This document shows, piece by piece, positions 19,006 to 27,075 of a stretch of DNA of 64,000 bases (the first letter of the stretch is position 1; each line of letters begins with the position of its first letter). The stretch covers positions 27,857 through 91,856 of the forward strand of contig QBVC01000029.1 of the NCBI GenBank assembly GCA_003058495.1. Reading direction: 5' to 3'. A program made the position numbers and the translations under genes. The notes beneath the pieces were generated by a model that was given only the letters and a program-made list of their open reading frames with translations, had not been told where the DNA came from and ran no database searches. The DNA comes from a gamma proteobacterium symbiont of Ctena orbiculata (GTDB lineage: Bacteria; Pseudomonadota; Gammaproteobacteria; Chromatiales; Chromatiaceae).

Positions 19006-19422
19006 ATGAACAGAGATGACATTTCACAGGACCAGGATTCCGCCATTCCGTTGCTGGAAGATGTGGTTTCCATGGAAGAGATCGAATCGGAATTTATCGA
19101 GTTTGCCGATGAAGAGGCGGAAATTGCGGACAGCGGTATACCGGAGTATGACGAAGAGCTTCTCGCCATGCGCGACGACATCGCCAAACAGCTCGAATCC
19201 GATCTGCGAGGCATTCTCACCGAGGTGCTGAATAAGGTGATAGACGACACCAGCTCACGCATCAAGCAGATCCTGCACGATGAACTTGATACTAACTTGG
19301 CTCACCGAATCAGCTACTTGATCGAACAACGTCTGGAAGAGGAATTCGGGCCCCGGCGACAGCATGCCCAGGATGACGAGGATCAGGATGCGATAGATCT
19401 CTATCACGACGACAACCTCTGA
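19006..19422 (+). CDS. Small acidic protein of unknown function coupled to holC
   Basis: A 138-residue protein whose ATG directly follows the holC stop with no gap. It is very acidic (a Glu/Asp-rich first 50 residues and an acidic C-terminus), with a central amphipathic helix (about residues 55-110) that could form a coiled coil. No domain was recognised and no catalytic motif is visible. Immediate coupling to holC hints at a link with the replisome, but this is inference. Confidence 0.7.
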   Translation: MNRDDISQDQDSAIPLLEDVVSMEEIESEFIEFADEEAEIADSGIPEYDEELLAMRDDIAKQLESDLRGILTEVLNKVIDDTSSRIKQILHDELDTNLAHRISYLIEQRLEEEFGPRRQHAQDDEDQDAIDLYHDDNL

Positions 19423-19599
19423 GCCGTAGCGGTCATGACCGGAATTGGCAGTCATTGGTTATCCAGCGGGGACTTTCGAGATCAAACAAGCCGATCTTCC
19501 TGGAATCAGACAACCATAGAATGTCCGTTATTAACCTAGACCTACCGTCTTAGCCGGAGCCGGATGAGTCGCACAATAATTGTTTATCGCACAGCTCCG

Positions 19600-20088
19600 C
19601 TATTCTTTCTCACCTGCCCGTGATCGATTCTTGTTACTGACATAGAGCCATGCGCCTAAATAGACACAACCCAGCGACAATAGGCTCAATATCAGGTTTT
19701 CACTCATTGAATAGTAGGATTGCCCCATGAAAAATCCGAAAACCACGACAATGAATGCCAACACCGCGACAACCCGGTATTCAGAATGATTGACTAATTT
19801 CGCGCAGAGATAACCGGCGTATGTTGTGATTAGACAACCTGAGACCACAGCGACCAAGGATACCTTCGAAGTTAACTCCATATGCGAGAGTTTCGTTGTG
19901 ATGACTTCGATAGAATCGCCATTGGAAGCCAGTATCATGCCGTAAACAATTGATATCGCCACGCCGATAAACACAGTGGCCGTAATATCCACAACGGTCG
20001 CTATTAAGATAGCCCTTACCGCAGAACCCCTTGGTTTTTCTTGACTCGACAATTCCGATTTCGGTGTCCTGTAGACATCTTCTTCCAT
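19600..20088 (-). CDS. Small membrane protein of unknown function
   Basis: A 162-residue protein with a polar N-terminus of about 25 residues (MEEDVYRTPKSELSSQEKP) and four hydrophobic helices (starting near ILIATVVDI, SLVAVVSGCLI, VVAVLAFIVVVFGFFMG and LILSLLSLGCVYLGAW). The N-terminal pattern resembles DUF-type four-helix membrane proteins, but no family was recognised. It stands alone, with about 270 bp of apparently empty sequence (20089-20356) before the next gene. Base composition is lower in GC than the neighbouring operons. Confidence 0.65.
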   Translation of the reverse strand: MEEDVYRTPKSELSSQEKPRGSAVRAILIATVVDITATVFIGVAISIVYGMILASNGDSIEVITTKLSHMELTSKVSLVAVVSGCLITTYAGYLCAKLVNHSEYRVVAVLAFIVVVFGFFMGQSYYSMSENLILSLLSLGCVYLGAWLYVSNKNRSRAGEKE

Positions 20089-20356
20089 CTATGTACTTCC
20101 TGCTTCCGATGTTGGTTCATGTATCGTGTAGCTACATGAGCCCTGTATAATACTATCCAGCTTGAATTAAATCCGGAAATGCGCGTGATTGACAAGTTGT
20201 TGCCTGATACCACCCAGTCGCCGTATCAGAACGATATATGCGTCTTTGTCATTAAATCTGCAATATGTGAATTTTTGTTCACAATTTATCCATTACGGAC
20301 CTGTCGAATCCTTCACCTCTTTTCAAACAAAACCCGATGCACGAAACTGTCCCGAA

Positions 20357-22948
20357 TCAGTTCATCGAAGACAGCCAGATCACATTGTCGCCATCAGTTT
20401 CAGATATAAATTCCTTGAATGGCTTCGGATGCGCTATACCGTACCCCTGACCAAGGTCGATACCCACCCTACGCAGCTCCTCAATAATCTCGTCATTCTC
20501 CACGAACTCCGCTATGGTCGTCAACTCCATTGTATCTGCAACCGTCTTGATCGCCTCGACCATTCCTTTATCGAGTGAGTCGGTATTCATATCCTTTATA
20601 AACATGCCATCGATTTTAAGAAAATCGACGGGCAGGTTTTTCAAATAACCAAACGAAGAGAGTCCTGATCCGAAGTCGTCCAATGCAAAACGGCATCCCA
20701 GCTCACGCAGTTCACGAATCATTTTCAAAGCGCTGGATAGGTTCTGTATGGTTGTTGTCTCGGTAACCTCGAAGGTAATTTTCTCAGGCTTGATTTCATA
20801 CTGCAGCAACAGTTTTTTTAGGAATTGCGCTATGTTCTGGCGACTTAGCGTTCCACCTGAAAGATTTATAAAACAATCCGGATAATCACTCCTGCATCTC
20901 GCCAACATGCGCAGAACTTCTTCAATAACCCAGTAATCGATGCGTTCAACCAGATCATACCTTTCCGCCGCCGGGAGAAAGGCGCCAGGAGGAATCAGGT
21001 CTCCATCTGCGGTGCGCATCCTCAACAATATCTCCACTGCAACAATCAGTCTGTTGTCACTGTTCAAGTCGACGATAGGTTGCGCGTAGAGGACCATCCG
21101 ATCCTCCTCCAGGGCACTGTTGATGCGTGAAACCCACTGCATTTCACCGAGTCTGTTTCTGGTTGTCGTGCTGTCCTTTTCATAAACGACAATACGGTTT
21201 CGACCTGAATCCTTGGCTGAATAGCAGGCAGCATCAGCGGTACTCATCAGCTGCACCACATTTTGGCTATAGAGGTTAATGGGAGAAACCCCAACGCTGA
21301 GGCTGATTCTGAAACTTTGGTTGTCCCAGTAAAAAATATGCTCCTGTACATCCTCGCGTAGTGAATCGATGCGTTCAATGGCCTGGGGTAGAGGACAGTC
21401 TATCAATATGGCGCTGAACTCATCACCACCCACGCGAGCAAGCACATCGCTCCCTCTAAAGTGTTTGCGCATAATACGCGCCAACTGACGCAATAACTCG
21501 TCGCCTGCAACGTGGCCGCAAGTATCGTTCACTATCTTGAATTGATCCAAGTCCATAAAACAGAGGATATGCTCTCTACCTCTATTTCTTGCTGACTCCA
21601 AGGCACTCTCCAAATGGGACTCGAATGCACTGCGATTTATCAGATCGGTGAGGCTGTCGTGGCTTGCCTGGCGGTGCAGTTCCGCCTGCAACCGGTACTC
21701 TCGGGTAATGTCGCGTATCACAATGACCACCCCGTCATCGTCGGTATTTTGGCTGCCGACCTGGGTAGCTGTAACCTGAACTTGCAGCGCTTCGCCATCC
21801 GGGATGAGGAGCGATACCTGCTCTTTTACGATCCGTTTTGACATACTTTCTCGGCAGCCAGCCACCAAGCCTTTGATGGTCCACTCCTCACCGTCACTCA
21901 TAAGTTTCAATAATTCGGAAAAATGCTGCCCAATCGGTCTCTCGGCATTTGTCCTGCACAGTCTCGTCGCGGCGGCGTTCAGATAGGTGATTATTCCATT
22001 CATATCCACAGTTATCACGCTGTCGCCAATCGATGCCAATGTGGTATGGGCCTGATTACGTTCGTTTCGCAATGCCTTCTCCGCTGAGCGTTGCGCTGTA
22101 ATATCCTGGATATAAACGTAGGCCTCACCAGCAACGTCAATCATCTGATAATGCGCAAGCAGATTCACATCACCGATTTTGTTCTCACCAAACACTTGAC
22201 GTTCACCATTGGCAAGGCGTTCAAGGAAACCGGGGTGATTTGCAGGTAATATACCGATTGGATCGACCTCATCGAACCTCCGCATCAACTTGGTAAATGC
22301 GGGATTCTTGAATGTTATCTTTCCGTTGAGGTCAAAAGCGATGATTGGATTCGGGTTTTCACGTGGAAACGCGGCCAATTGCAGATTACGTGATTCTGTA
22401 TATTTCAGCTCTTCAACCATTAAGCTAAGGAGATTTGCCTCGTAACGACGGGTCAGAAACAGATAGATTAACAGCGCAAACAGACTCGTCAGCAGCAACG
22501 CGGCCAACGCTGCCTGGACACTGTGCTCCAGGGTCTGCCTGTAGATGTTTTCAAGGCTCATGGACAGGGTTAAGGAGGCAGCACCGCGATAAGAATATGA
22601 AATCTCCTTGCTGACTATATATCTCCGTGCGGAAGGTTGATAAGGACCATAACTCGCAATAATGAAACCGTTACGTGCTACCAGCTTCACCTCGTCAATA
22701 TCTTTATGATTGACAGCCCATTGTTTGACCAGGGCGGAGAGTGTTTCATAATTGCCCTTCTGCAGCTCAGTCTCGGCAATCAGGGAGATGGTTTCGAGTT
22801 GGCTTTTCGCTACTTCTTCGGTGAACTTGATATGCTCGCTATGATTGCTCCAGATTGCAACTGCTATCGCCATGGCAAGCACCAATATGAACAACAAGGT
22901 TGTCAAAACGACCCAGGTCAGTGTCGGCAGATGTAATTGCTTGCTCAC
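20357..22948 (-). CDS. Membrane PAS-PAS-GGDEF-EAL cyclic-di-GMP protein
   Basis: An 863-residue signalling protein. Order: helix (about 10-32), periplasmic region, second helix (about 142-165), two PAS-like domains (about 190-290 and 300-415), GGDEF (about 425-590) with an intact RVGGDEFSAIL, and EAL (about 605-855). In the EAL motif the Ala is replaced (VAVEILLRM), but the metal-binding Glu, DDFGSGLSSFGYLKNLPVDFLKID and the QGYGIAHPKP ending are present, so phosphodiesterase activity is plausible. The start overlaps the stop of a periplasmic PhnD-like protein by 4 nt, so that protein is likely its sensor input. Confidence 0.92.
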   Translation of the reverse strand: MSKQLHLPTLTWVVLTTLLFILVLAMAIAVAIWSNHSEHIKFTEEVAKSQLETISLIAETELQKGNYETLSALVKQWAVNHKDIDEVKLVARNGFIIASYGPYQPSARRYIVSKEISYSYRGAASLTLSMSLENIYRQTLEHSVQAALAALLLTSLFALLIYLFLTRRYEANLLSLMVEELKYTESRNLQLAAFPRENPNPIIAFDLNGKITFKNPAFTKLMRRFDEVDPIGILPANHPGFLERLANGERQVFGENKIGDVNLLAHYQMIDVAGEAYVYIQDITAQRSAEKALRNERNQAHTTLASIGDSVITVDMNGIITYLNAAATRLCRTNAERPIGQHFSELLKLMSDGEEWTIKGLVAGCRESMSKRIVKEQVSLLIPDGEALQVQVTATQVGSQNTDDDGVVIVIRDITREYRLQAELHRQASHDSLTDLINRSAFESHLESALESARNRGREHILCFMDLDQFKIVNDTCGHVAGDELLRQLARIMRKHFRGSDVLARVGGDEFSAILIDCPLPQAIERIDSLREDVQEHIFYWDNQSFRISLSVGVSPINLYSQNVVQLMSTADAACYSAKDSGRNRIVVYEKDSTTTRNRLGEMQWVSRINSALEEDRMVLYAQPIVDLNSDNRLIVAVEILLRMRTADGDLIPPGAFLPAAERYDLVERIDYWVIEEVLRMLARCRSDYPDCFINLSGGTLSRQNIAQFLKKLLLQYEIKPEKITFEVTETTTIQNLSSALKMIRELRELGCRFALDDFGSGLSSFGYLKNLPVDFLKIDGMFIKDMNTDSLDKGMVEAIKTVADTMELTTIAEFVENDEIIEELRRVGIDLGQGYGIAHPKPFKEFISETDGDNVIWLSSMN

Positions 22949-23826
22949 TCAACTACCCCTCTGGCTCTTAAAGCAGTAAAAATATCCCTTAACTTCTTAT
23001 AATCGCTCGCTTCCACACTGACCAGAGCCGTGGCCCTCTTTTTTATCGGATGCAGGACCTGACCGGTTTCCGGGTTTCCTGCCTTGAGATGCAGTAGGTA
23101 TCGACGCAGTAATTCTACCCTGTCGTGATCTATGCCCGTGGGAGCAATAAAAAGATGCTCGGATATATCGGGGGTTGTGGCAACTGCTACAAGTCCTCGA
23201 TGCTGATATTTCTTGAACACAGCCTCCTTCACGGCACCCGCATCGGCATCTCCGGCAAGCACGGCGAGCGCAACATTGTCATGACTGTCAAAATAGCGGT
23301 GACTTGCGAAATCATCAACATCGATACCCGCTTCGAATAATAGCTGCCTGGGTACCAGATGACTCATGGTCGAGGACTTGCTGCCAAAGGCGAAGTGGGA
23401 TCCTTTGAGATCCTCGAGTGTGTGAATGTTACTCCCCTCCTTGGTAAAGATTATTCCATTGAAGGTTGGAGTTCCGTCAATCTCCAGTCGGGCTAATAGA
23501 TTCGGCACCCCCTGTTTATCTGACAATTGTACGAATAACGCAGGCCCGATGAATGCGACATCCACCTGACCCTTTACGATTGCGTCAAAGTGTGACTCGT
23601 ATGACTCCCCTATCCTCACCTCGACCGGTTTTCCGGCGCTACGGCTCAGGTAGTCCGCCAACGGAGCGAACATGGTTCGGAGTTCCGCATGGGAACGATA
23701 AGGATGGATGCCAAGAACCAGAGACTCCGCACTGCTGGATGCGCCGGTACTACAGATGAGCGCTAGGGCGACAACCCTAACCGCTAGCCGCTTCATCCAT
23801 AAACTGGTCCTTGGTGAGTTTAGCAT
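22945..23826 (-). CDS. PhnD-like periplasmic phosphate/phosphonate-type binding protein
   Basis: A 293-residue exported protein of the phosphate/phosphite/phosphonate-binding family: signal sequence (cleavage near SSSAES), LVLGIHPYRSHAELRTMFAPLADYL at the start of the mature protein, VDVAFIGPALFVQL, and FAFGSKSSTMSHLVPRQLL. ATG 23826 has GGGAG 4 nt upstream; an in-frame ATG 30 nt later would also leave a signal peptide. No permease or ATPase is adjacent. Instead it overlaps a membrane GGDEF-EAL protein, so it probably acts as a ligand sensor rather than a transporter component (inference). Confidence 0.88.
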   Translation of the reverse strand: MLNSPRTSLWMKRLAVRVVALALICSTGASSSAESLVLGIHPYRSHAELRTMFAPLADYLSRSAGKPVEVRIGESYESHFDAIVKGQVDVAFIGPALFVQLSDKQGVPNLLARLEIDGTPTFNGIIFTKEGSNIHTLEDLKGSHFAFGSKSSTMSHLVPRQLLFEAGIDVDDFASHRYFDSHDNVALAVLAGDADAGAVKEAVFKKYQHRGLVAVATTPDISEHLFIAPTGIDHDRVELLRRYLLHLKAGNPETGQVLHPIKKRATALVSVEASDYKKLRDIFTALRARGVVE

Positions 23827-23954
23827 GCACTCCCAATCCCGGGTTCGGGGTTTCTCCTAACATAAATCCATCACCCCTATTCAACCGCATTTTTTGAAGT
23901 GTTTAAGCATATCCTAGTAGCAACGCCAGAATCCACAAAAAAAGCGGTTGGGTA

Positions 23955-24242
23955 TCAGGCGGGTCCCATGTGAAGCATTTTCTGCTCTTTCCGACTTCGA
24001 TTGATTATTTTTCTGCAGATTTTCTTTTCCAGCATTGCCATGATATCGCCGTCAAGCTCATCCGCCGCCCTGTTTTCACCACCCAGCCGAAGATTTGCAG
24101 CCATAAGTTCAAGCTCTCTGATACTGCCTTTCACCCGGTTGCGCCCTTGACGCGCTCGACCCACACCCGTCTTAAACTGCCACTCCAGGTCGTCGGCTAT
24201 CAGTAAATGAGGAAGTACATTCTCTTTCAGCATATCGGTCAC
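23955..24242 (-). CDS. Small hypothetical protein
   Basis: A 95-residue frame starting at GTG 24242, with AGAG just upstream. It is charged (KTGVGRARQGRNRVKG, then an acidic/basic C-terminus) and predicted helical, with no signal peptide and no recognised domain. Coding potential is moderate. It lies between the PhnD-like gene and the repeat cluster. It could be a real orphan or a chance frame. Confidence 0.4.
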   Translation of the reverse strand: MTDMLKENVLPHLLIADDLEWQFKTGVGRARQGRNRVKGSIRELELMAANLRLGGENRAADELDGDIMAMLEKKICRKIINRSRKEQKMLHMGPA

Positions 24243-24391
24243 CGCTCTTTTACTGTGACAATCTTGTTTTTATCCATGCGACTGCGTTTGTTAAAAATCA
24301 GTCTGTAAAATAAATATAACCCTATAATTTTGAACGAAAAGTGATCTTTTACGCTGGAATTGTGTGAAAAATGCACATAGTGCGGTGCTGG

Positions 24392-25004
24392 GGGGCGCGG
24401 GACTCCTTGGCTTGGGTGCCGGCTGAGGGGAGGGATTACTCGGCCTGCGGCCTCGCCCTACGGGCATCGTCGCCGGGCGACGATGTTCTGCGTCGCTACG
24501 CTCCTTGTGATTCGTCTGCTGCGCAGACTCGCCCCTTCGGGGCGCCTTCGCTGCGCTCGGCGTCCTGCGGCGCTGCGCGCCTGGTCGAACGAAGGGTTCG
24601 AATCAAATCCTCCCTATCCGCCAAATAAACAGGGGCGCGGGACTCCTAGGCTTGGGTGCCGGCTGAGGGGAGGGATTACTCGGCCTGCGGCCTCGCCCTA
24701 CGGGCATCGTCGCCGGGCGACGATGTTCTGCGTCGCTACGCTCCTTGTGATTCATCTGCTGCGCTCGGCGTCCTGCGGCGCTGCGCGCCTGGTCGAACGA
24801 AGGGTTCGAATCAAATCCTCCCTATCCGCCAAATAAATAGGGGCGCGGGACTCCTAGGCTTGGGTGCCGGCTGAGGGGAGGGATTGATTCGCCTTCGGCT
24901 CACCCCTGCGGGGCGCCTTCGCTGCGCTCGGCGTCCTGCGGCGCTGCGCGCCTGGTCGAACGAAGGGTTCGAATCAAATCCTCCCTATCCGCCAAATAAA
25001 TAGG
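24392..25004. repeat. Three tandem, partly degenerate repeats ending in tRNA-like 3' sequence
   Basis: Unit 1 spans 24392-24631, unit 2 24632-24839 and unit 3 24840-25004. Each starts GGGGCGCGGGACTCC and ends with GGGTTCGAATC, a variable stretch and TCCGCCAAATAAA. Units 2 and 3 have internal deletions. The ends mimic the T-arm and 3' end of the adjacent tRNA-Ser, together with its downstream flank, but on the opposite strand. The interior is packed with GC-rich palindromes (for example CCCCTTCGGGG). The open frames inside follow the repeats and are not considered genes. Confidence 0.8.
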
Positions 25005-25033
25005 GGCCCACAGGGCCCCTATTTATTTGGCGG
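24989..25033 (-). terminator. Perfect 21-bp inverted repeat at the tRNA-Ser 3' end
   Basis: Arms 24989-25009 and 25013-25033 are perfectly complementary with a 3-nt spacer. The right arm includes the tRNA 3' end CCGCCA. On the minus strand this forms a strong hairpin directly after, and partly within, the tRNA transcript. It lacks a clear U-run, so termination or 3'-trailer processing is inferred. Confidence 0.6.
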
Positions 25034-25120
25034 AGAGAGAGGGATTCGAACCCTCGATGGAGCTATTAACCCCATACTCCCTTAGCAGGGGAGCGCCTTC
25101 AGCCGCTCGGCCATCTCTCC
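25028..25120 (-). tRNA. tRNA-Ser (anticodon GCU)
   Basis: A 93-nt class II tRNA read on the minus strand: acceptor GGAGAGA pairing with TCTCTCC, D-arm GGCCGAGCGGCTGAAGG, anticodon stem CTCCC/GGGAG with loop CTGCTAA (anticodon GCU), a long variable arm, T-arm GGGTTCGAATCCC and encoded CCA. It lies downstream of csrA, as in E. coli (alaS-csrA-serV). Confidence 0.97.
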
Positions 25121-25265
25121 GAATCGATTCGATTTTTTTGGGTTCAGTCAATCCTGTGCGGTTGACTGTCGTTACCTGTTCCCAGGGTTTTGGTGATCGA
25201 AGATTTGGGATTTTACTGCCCATAACCCCCGAGGTGTCGAGATTGTACAGATTTCTTCTTCCACA

Positions 25266-25297
25266 AACAAAAAAACTTTGCCTTCCGTGGCAAAGTT
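25266..25297 (-). terminator. Rho-independent terminator after csrA
   Basis: Stem AACTTTGCC / GGCAAAGTT with a 6-nt loop, followed on the minus strand by TTTTTGTTT. It lies about 45 nt after the csrA stop and separates csrA from tRNA-Ser. Confidence 0.85.
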
Positions 25298-25343
25298 CTT
25301 TCTTGAGGTTCAATTCGTTGCTTTATTTTGGTGATAAAGCCTC

Positions 25344-25526
25344 TTAGGAAGATTCTTCAGACTGCTCGCGTTTGATTCTTTCGTAGATCTCTTCCCGGTG
25401 TACGGTCACGTCGCGTGGTGCATTTACACCAATACGCACTTGATTTCCCTTAACACCCAGTACAGTAACCGTTACCTCGTCTCCAATCATCAGGGTTTCG
25501 CCAACTCGGCGAGTAAGTATTAACAT
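25344..25526 (-). CDS. csrA: Carbon storage regulator CsrA
   Basis: A 60-residue RNA-binding dimer that controls translation by binding GGA motifs in hairpin loops. The sequence [16 protein letters not shown] and the RNA-contact residues Leu4 and Arg44 are intact. It lies between lysC and tRNA-Ser, the conserved place. Its leader (25527-25734) contains a strong inverted repeat at 25560-25598. Three loci in this window carry AGGGAU-loop hairpins that could be CsrA targets. Confidence 0.97.
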   Translation of the reverse strand: MLILTRRVGETLMIGDEVTVTVLGVKGNQVRIGVNAPRDVTVHREEIYERIKREQSEESS

Positions 25527-25559
25527 GTCCAGTCTCCATGTATATCCTTTGAGTTTAGG

Positions 25560-25598
25560 GTGGGACTGGGTTTAGTAGCCACTAAATCCCAGTGCCAC
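25560..25598 (-). other. Inverted repeat in the csrA leader
   Basis: ACTGGGTTTAGT is followed after AGCC by ACTAAATCCCAGT, with partial extension (GTGG/CCAC) at the ends. It starts 34 nt upstream of the csrA start codon. There is no T-run, so it is a structured leader element rather than a terminator for lysC. Function unknown. Confidence 0.5.
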
Positions 25599-25734
25599 CA
25601 TTGCCAACCAAGCCTCCGTCAAAACGGGACTGGTAATGTTATTCTAGCAACTGGATTGGGGGTTAAAAAGAGGGAAAAACGACTGAAAATCCCTGTTTAT
25701 CGGGCAAATACACTCCGTTTAGCCGTTTTTAGGA

Positions 25735-26958
25735 TTATACTTCTTTTTCCAGTTCGAAGGCCTCGTGTAAAGCGCGCACGCCCAGCTCCAAATACTTTTC
25801 ATCGACCACCACGGAAATCTTGATTTCCGATGTGGATATCATTCGGATGTTGATGCCTTCGTTCGCGAGCGCCTCGAACATCTTGCTGGCTATCCCCGCA
25901 TGGGAGCGCATACCCACACCCACCAGGGATATCTTGACAATCTTGTCATCCGCGATCACCTCGCGGGCCCCTATTTCGTCGGCAGTCTGCTGCAGGATTT
26001 CCCGGGCACGACTGAAGTCGACACGATTTACCGTAAATGTGAAATCGGTGAGTCCGGTGTCGTGGGAGATATTCTGAATGATCATATCGACTTCGATATT
26101 CCGGCCGGAGACCGGTCCGATGATCTTATGCGCAACACCCGGTTGATCCGGGACACCGAGTATGGTCAGTTTTGCCTCGTCACGGTTAAAAGCGATACCG
26201 GAAATCTTTGCCTGCTCCATGTTCTCTTCCTCAAAGGTAATCAGTGTGCCATCGCCCGCTTCGAAGCTGGACAGGACACGCAGGGGAACATTGTATTTGC
26301 CTGCGAATTCGACGGCCCGAATCTGCAGCACCTTGGAACCGAGACTGGCCATCTCCAGCATCTCCTCGAAGGTGATGCGAGCCAACCGCCTTGCCTTGGG
26401 TTCCACTCTGGGATCGGTGGTGTAGACACCATCGACGTCGGTGTAAATCTGGCACTCGTCAGCCTTGAGCGCGGCCGCCATCGCCACTGCCGTGGTATCC
26501 GATCCGCCACGGCCCAGGGTTGTGATGTGGCCCTGCTCATCCACCCCCTGAAAGCCTGCGACCACAACCACCCGGCCCGCCTCGAGGTCCGCGCGTACAC
26601 GGGCGGCGTCGATATCACGGATGCGCGCCTTGCTGTAAGCGCTGTCGGTGAGAATATGGACCTGCCCCCCGGTATAGGAGCGGGCGGGACATCCACTCTT
26701 CTGCAAGGCCATGGATAGCAGGGCGATTGTGACCTGCTCTCCCGTGGAAACCAGGACATCCATCTCCCTAGGATCGGGCGCCTCATCGATCTCCCCCGCC
26801 AGCGCGATCAGGCGGTTGGTTTCACCCGACATTGCAGAGACAACCACAACCACCTGGTCGCCTCGCTCCTTGTAACCCTTTACCTTTTCCGCGACAGCCG
26901 TGATACGCTCGATCGAGCCGACAGAGGTGCCGCCGTATTTCTGCACAATCAGTGCCAT
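25735..26958 (-). CDS. lysC: Aspartate kinase
   Basis: Phosphorylates aspartate in the first step of lysine, threonine, methionine and diaminopimelate synthesis. The 407-residue protein starts MALIVQKYGGTSVGS, carries the kinase motif GRGGSDTTAVAMAAAL, and ends in two ACT domains (about residues 265-400), including VGVGMRSHAGIASKMFEAL, which bind feedback amino acids. Its position between alaS and csrA is that seen in Pseudomonas and related bacteria. The 117-bp gap to alaS shows no gene. Confidence 0.97.
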   Translation of the reverse strand: MALIVQKYGGTSVGSIERITAVAEKVKGYKERGDQVVVVVSAMSGETNRLIALAGEIDEAPDPREMDVLVSTGEQVTIALLSMALQKSGCPARSYTGGQVHILTDSAYSKARIRDIDAARVRADLEAGRVVVVAGFQGVDEQGHITTLGRGGSDTTAVAMAAALKADECQIYTDVDGVYTTDPRVEPKARRLARITFEEMLEMASLGSKVLQIRAVEFAGKYNVPLRVLSSFEAGDGTLITFEEENMEQAKISGIAFNRDEAKLTILGVPDQPGVAHKIIGPVSGRNIEVDMIIQNISHDTGLTDFTFTVNRVDFSRAREILQQTADEIGAREVIADDKIVKISLVGVGMRSHAGIASKMFEALANEGINIRMISTSEIKISVVVDEKYLELGVRALHEAFELEKEV

Positions 26959-27075
26959 CTCAATTCAAAACCCCTAATAACCGTTGAGCCCAGTAAAAGG
27001 CTGCACATTAAACACCAAAGCGGTTCGCAACGGAACCGTATTGCCCCTGTCGAGACCAAATCGCCTCGGCTCAGC

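Noticed and set aside
24371..24874. Short open frames rich in Arg, Ala and Ser
   Set aside because: They lie entirely in the tandem repeats and repeat with them, so they are by-products of GC-rich repeats.
24392..25004. A CRISPR array
   Set aside because: The repeats are over 160 bp, directly tandem and without unique spacers; no cas genes are nearby.
25023..25347. Open frames across tRNA-Ser on both strands
   Set aside because: They are explained by the tRNA gene and the csrA terminator.
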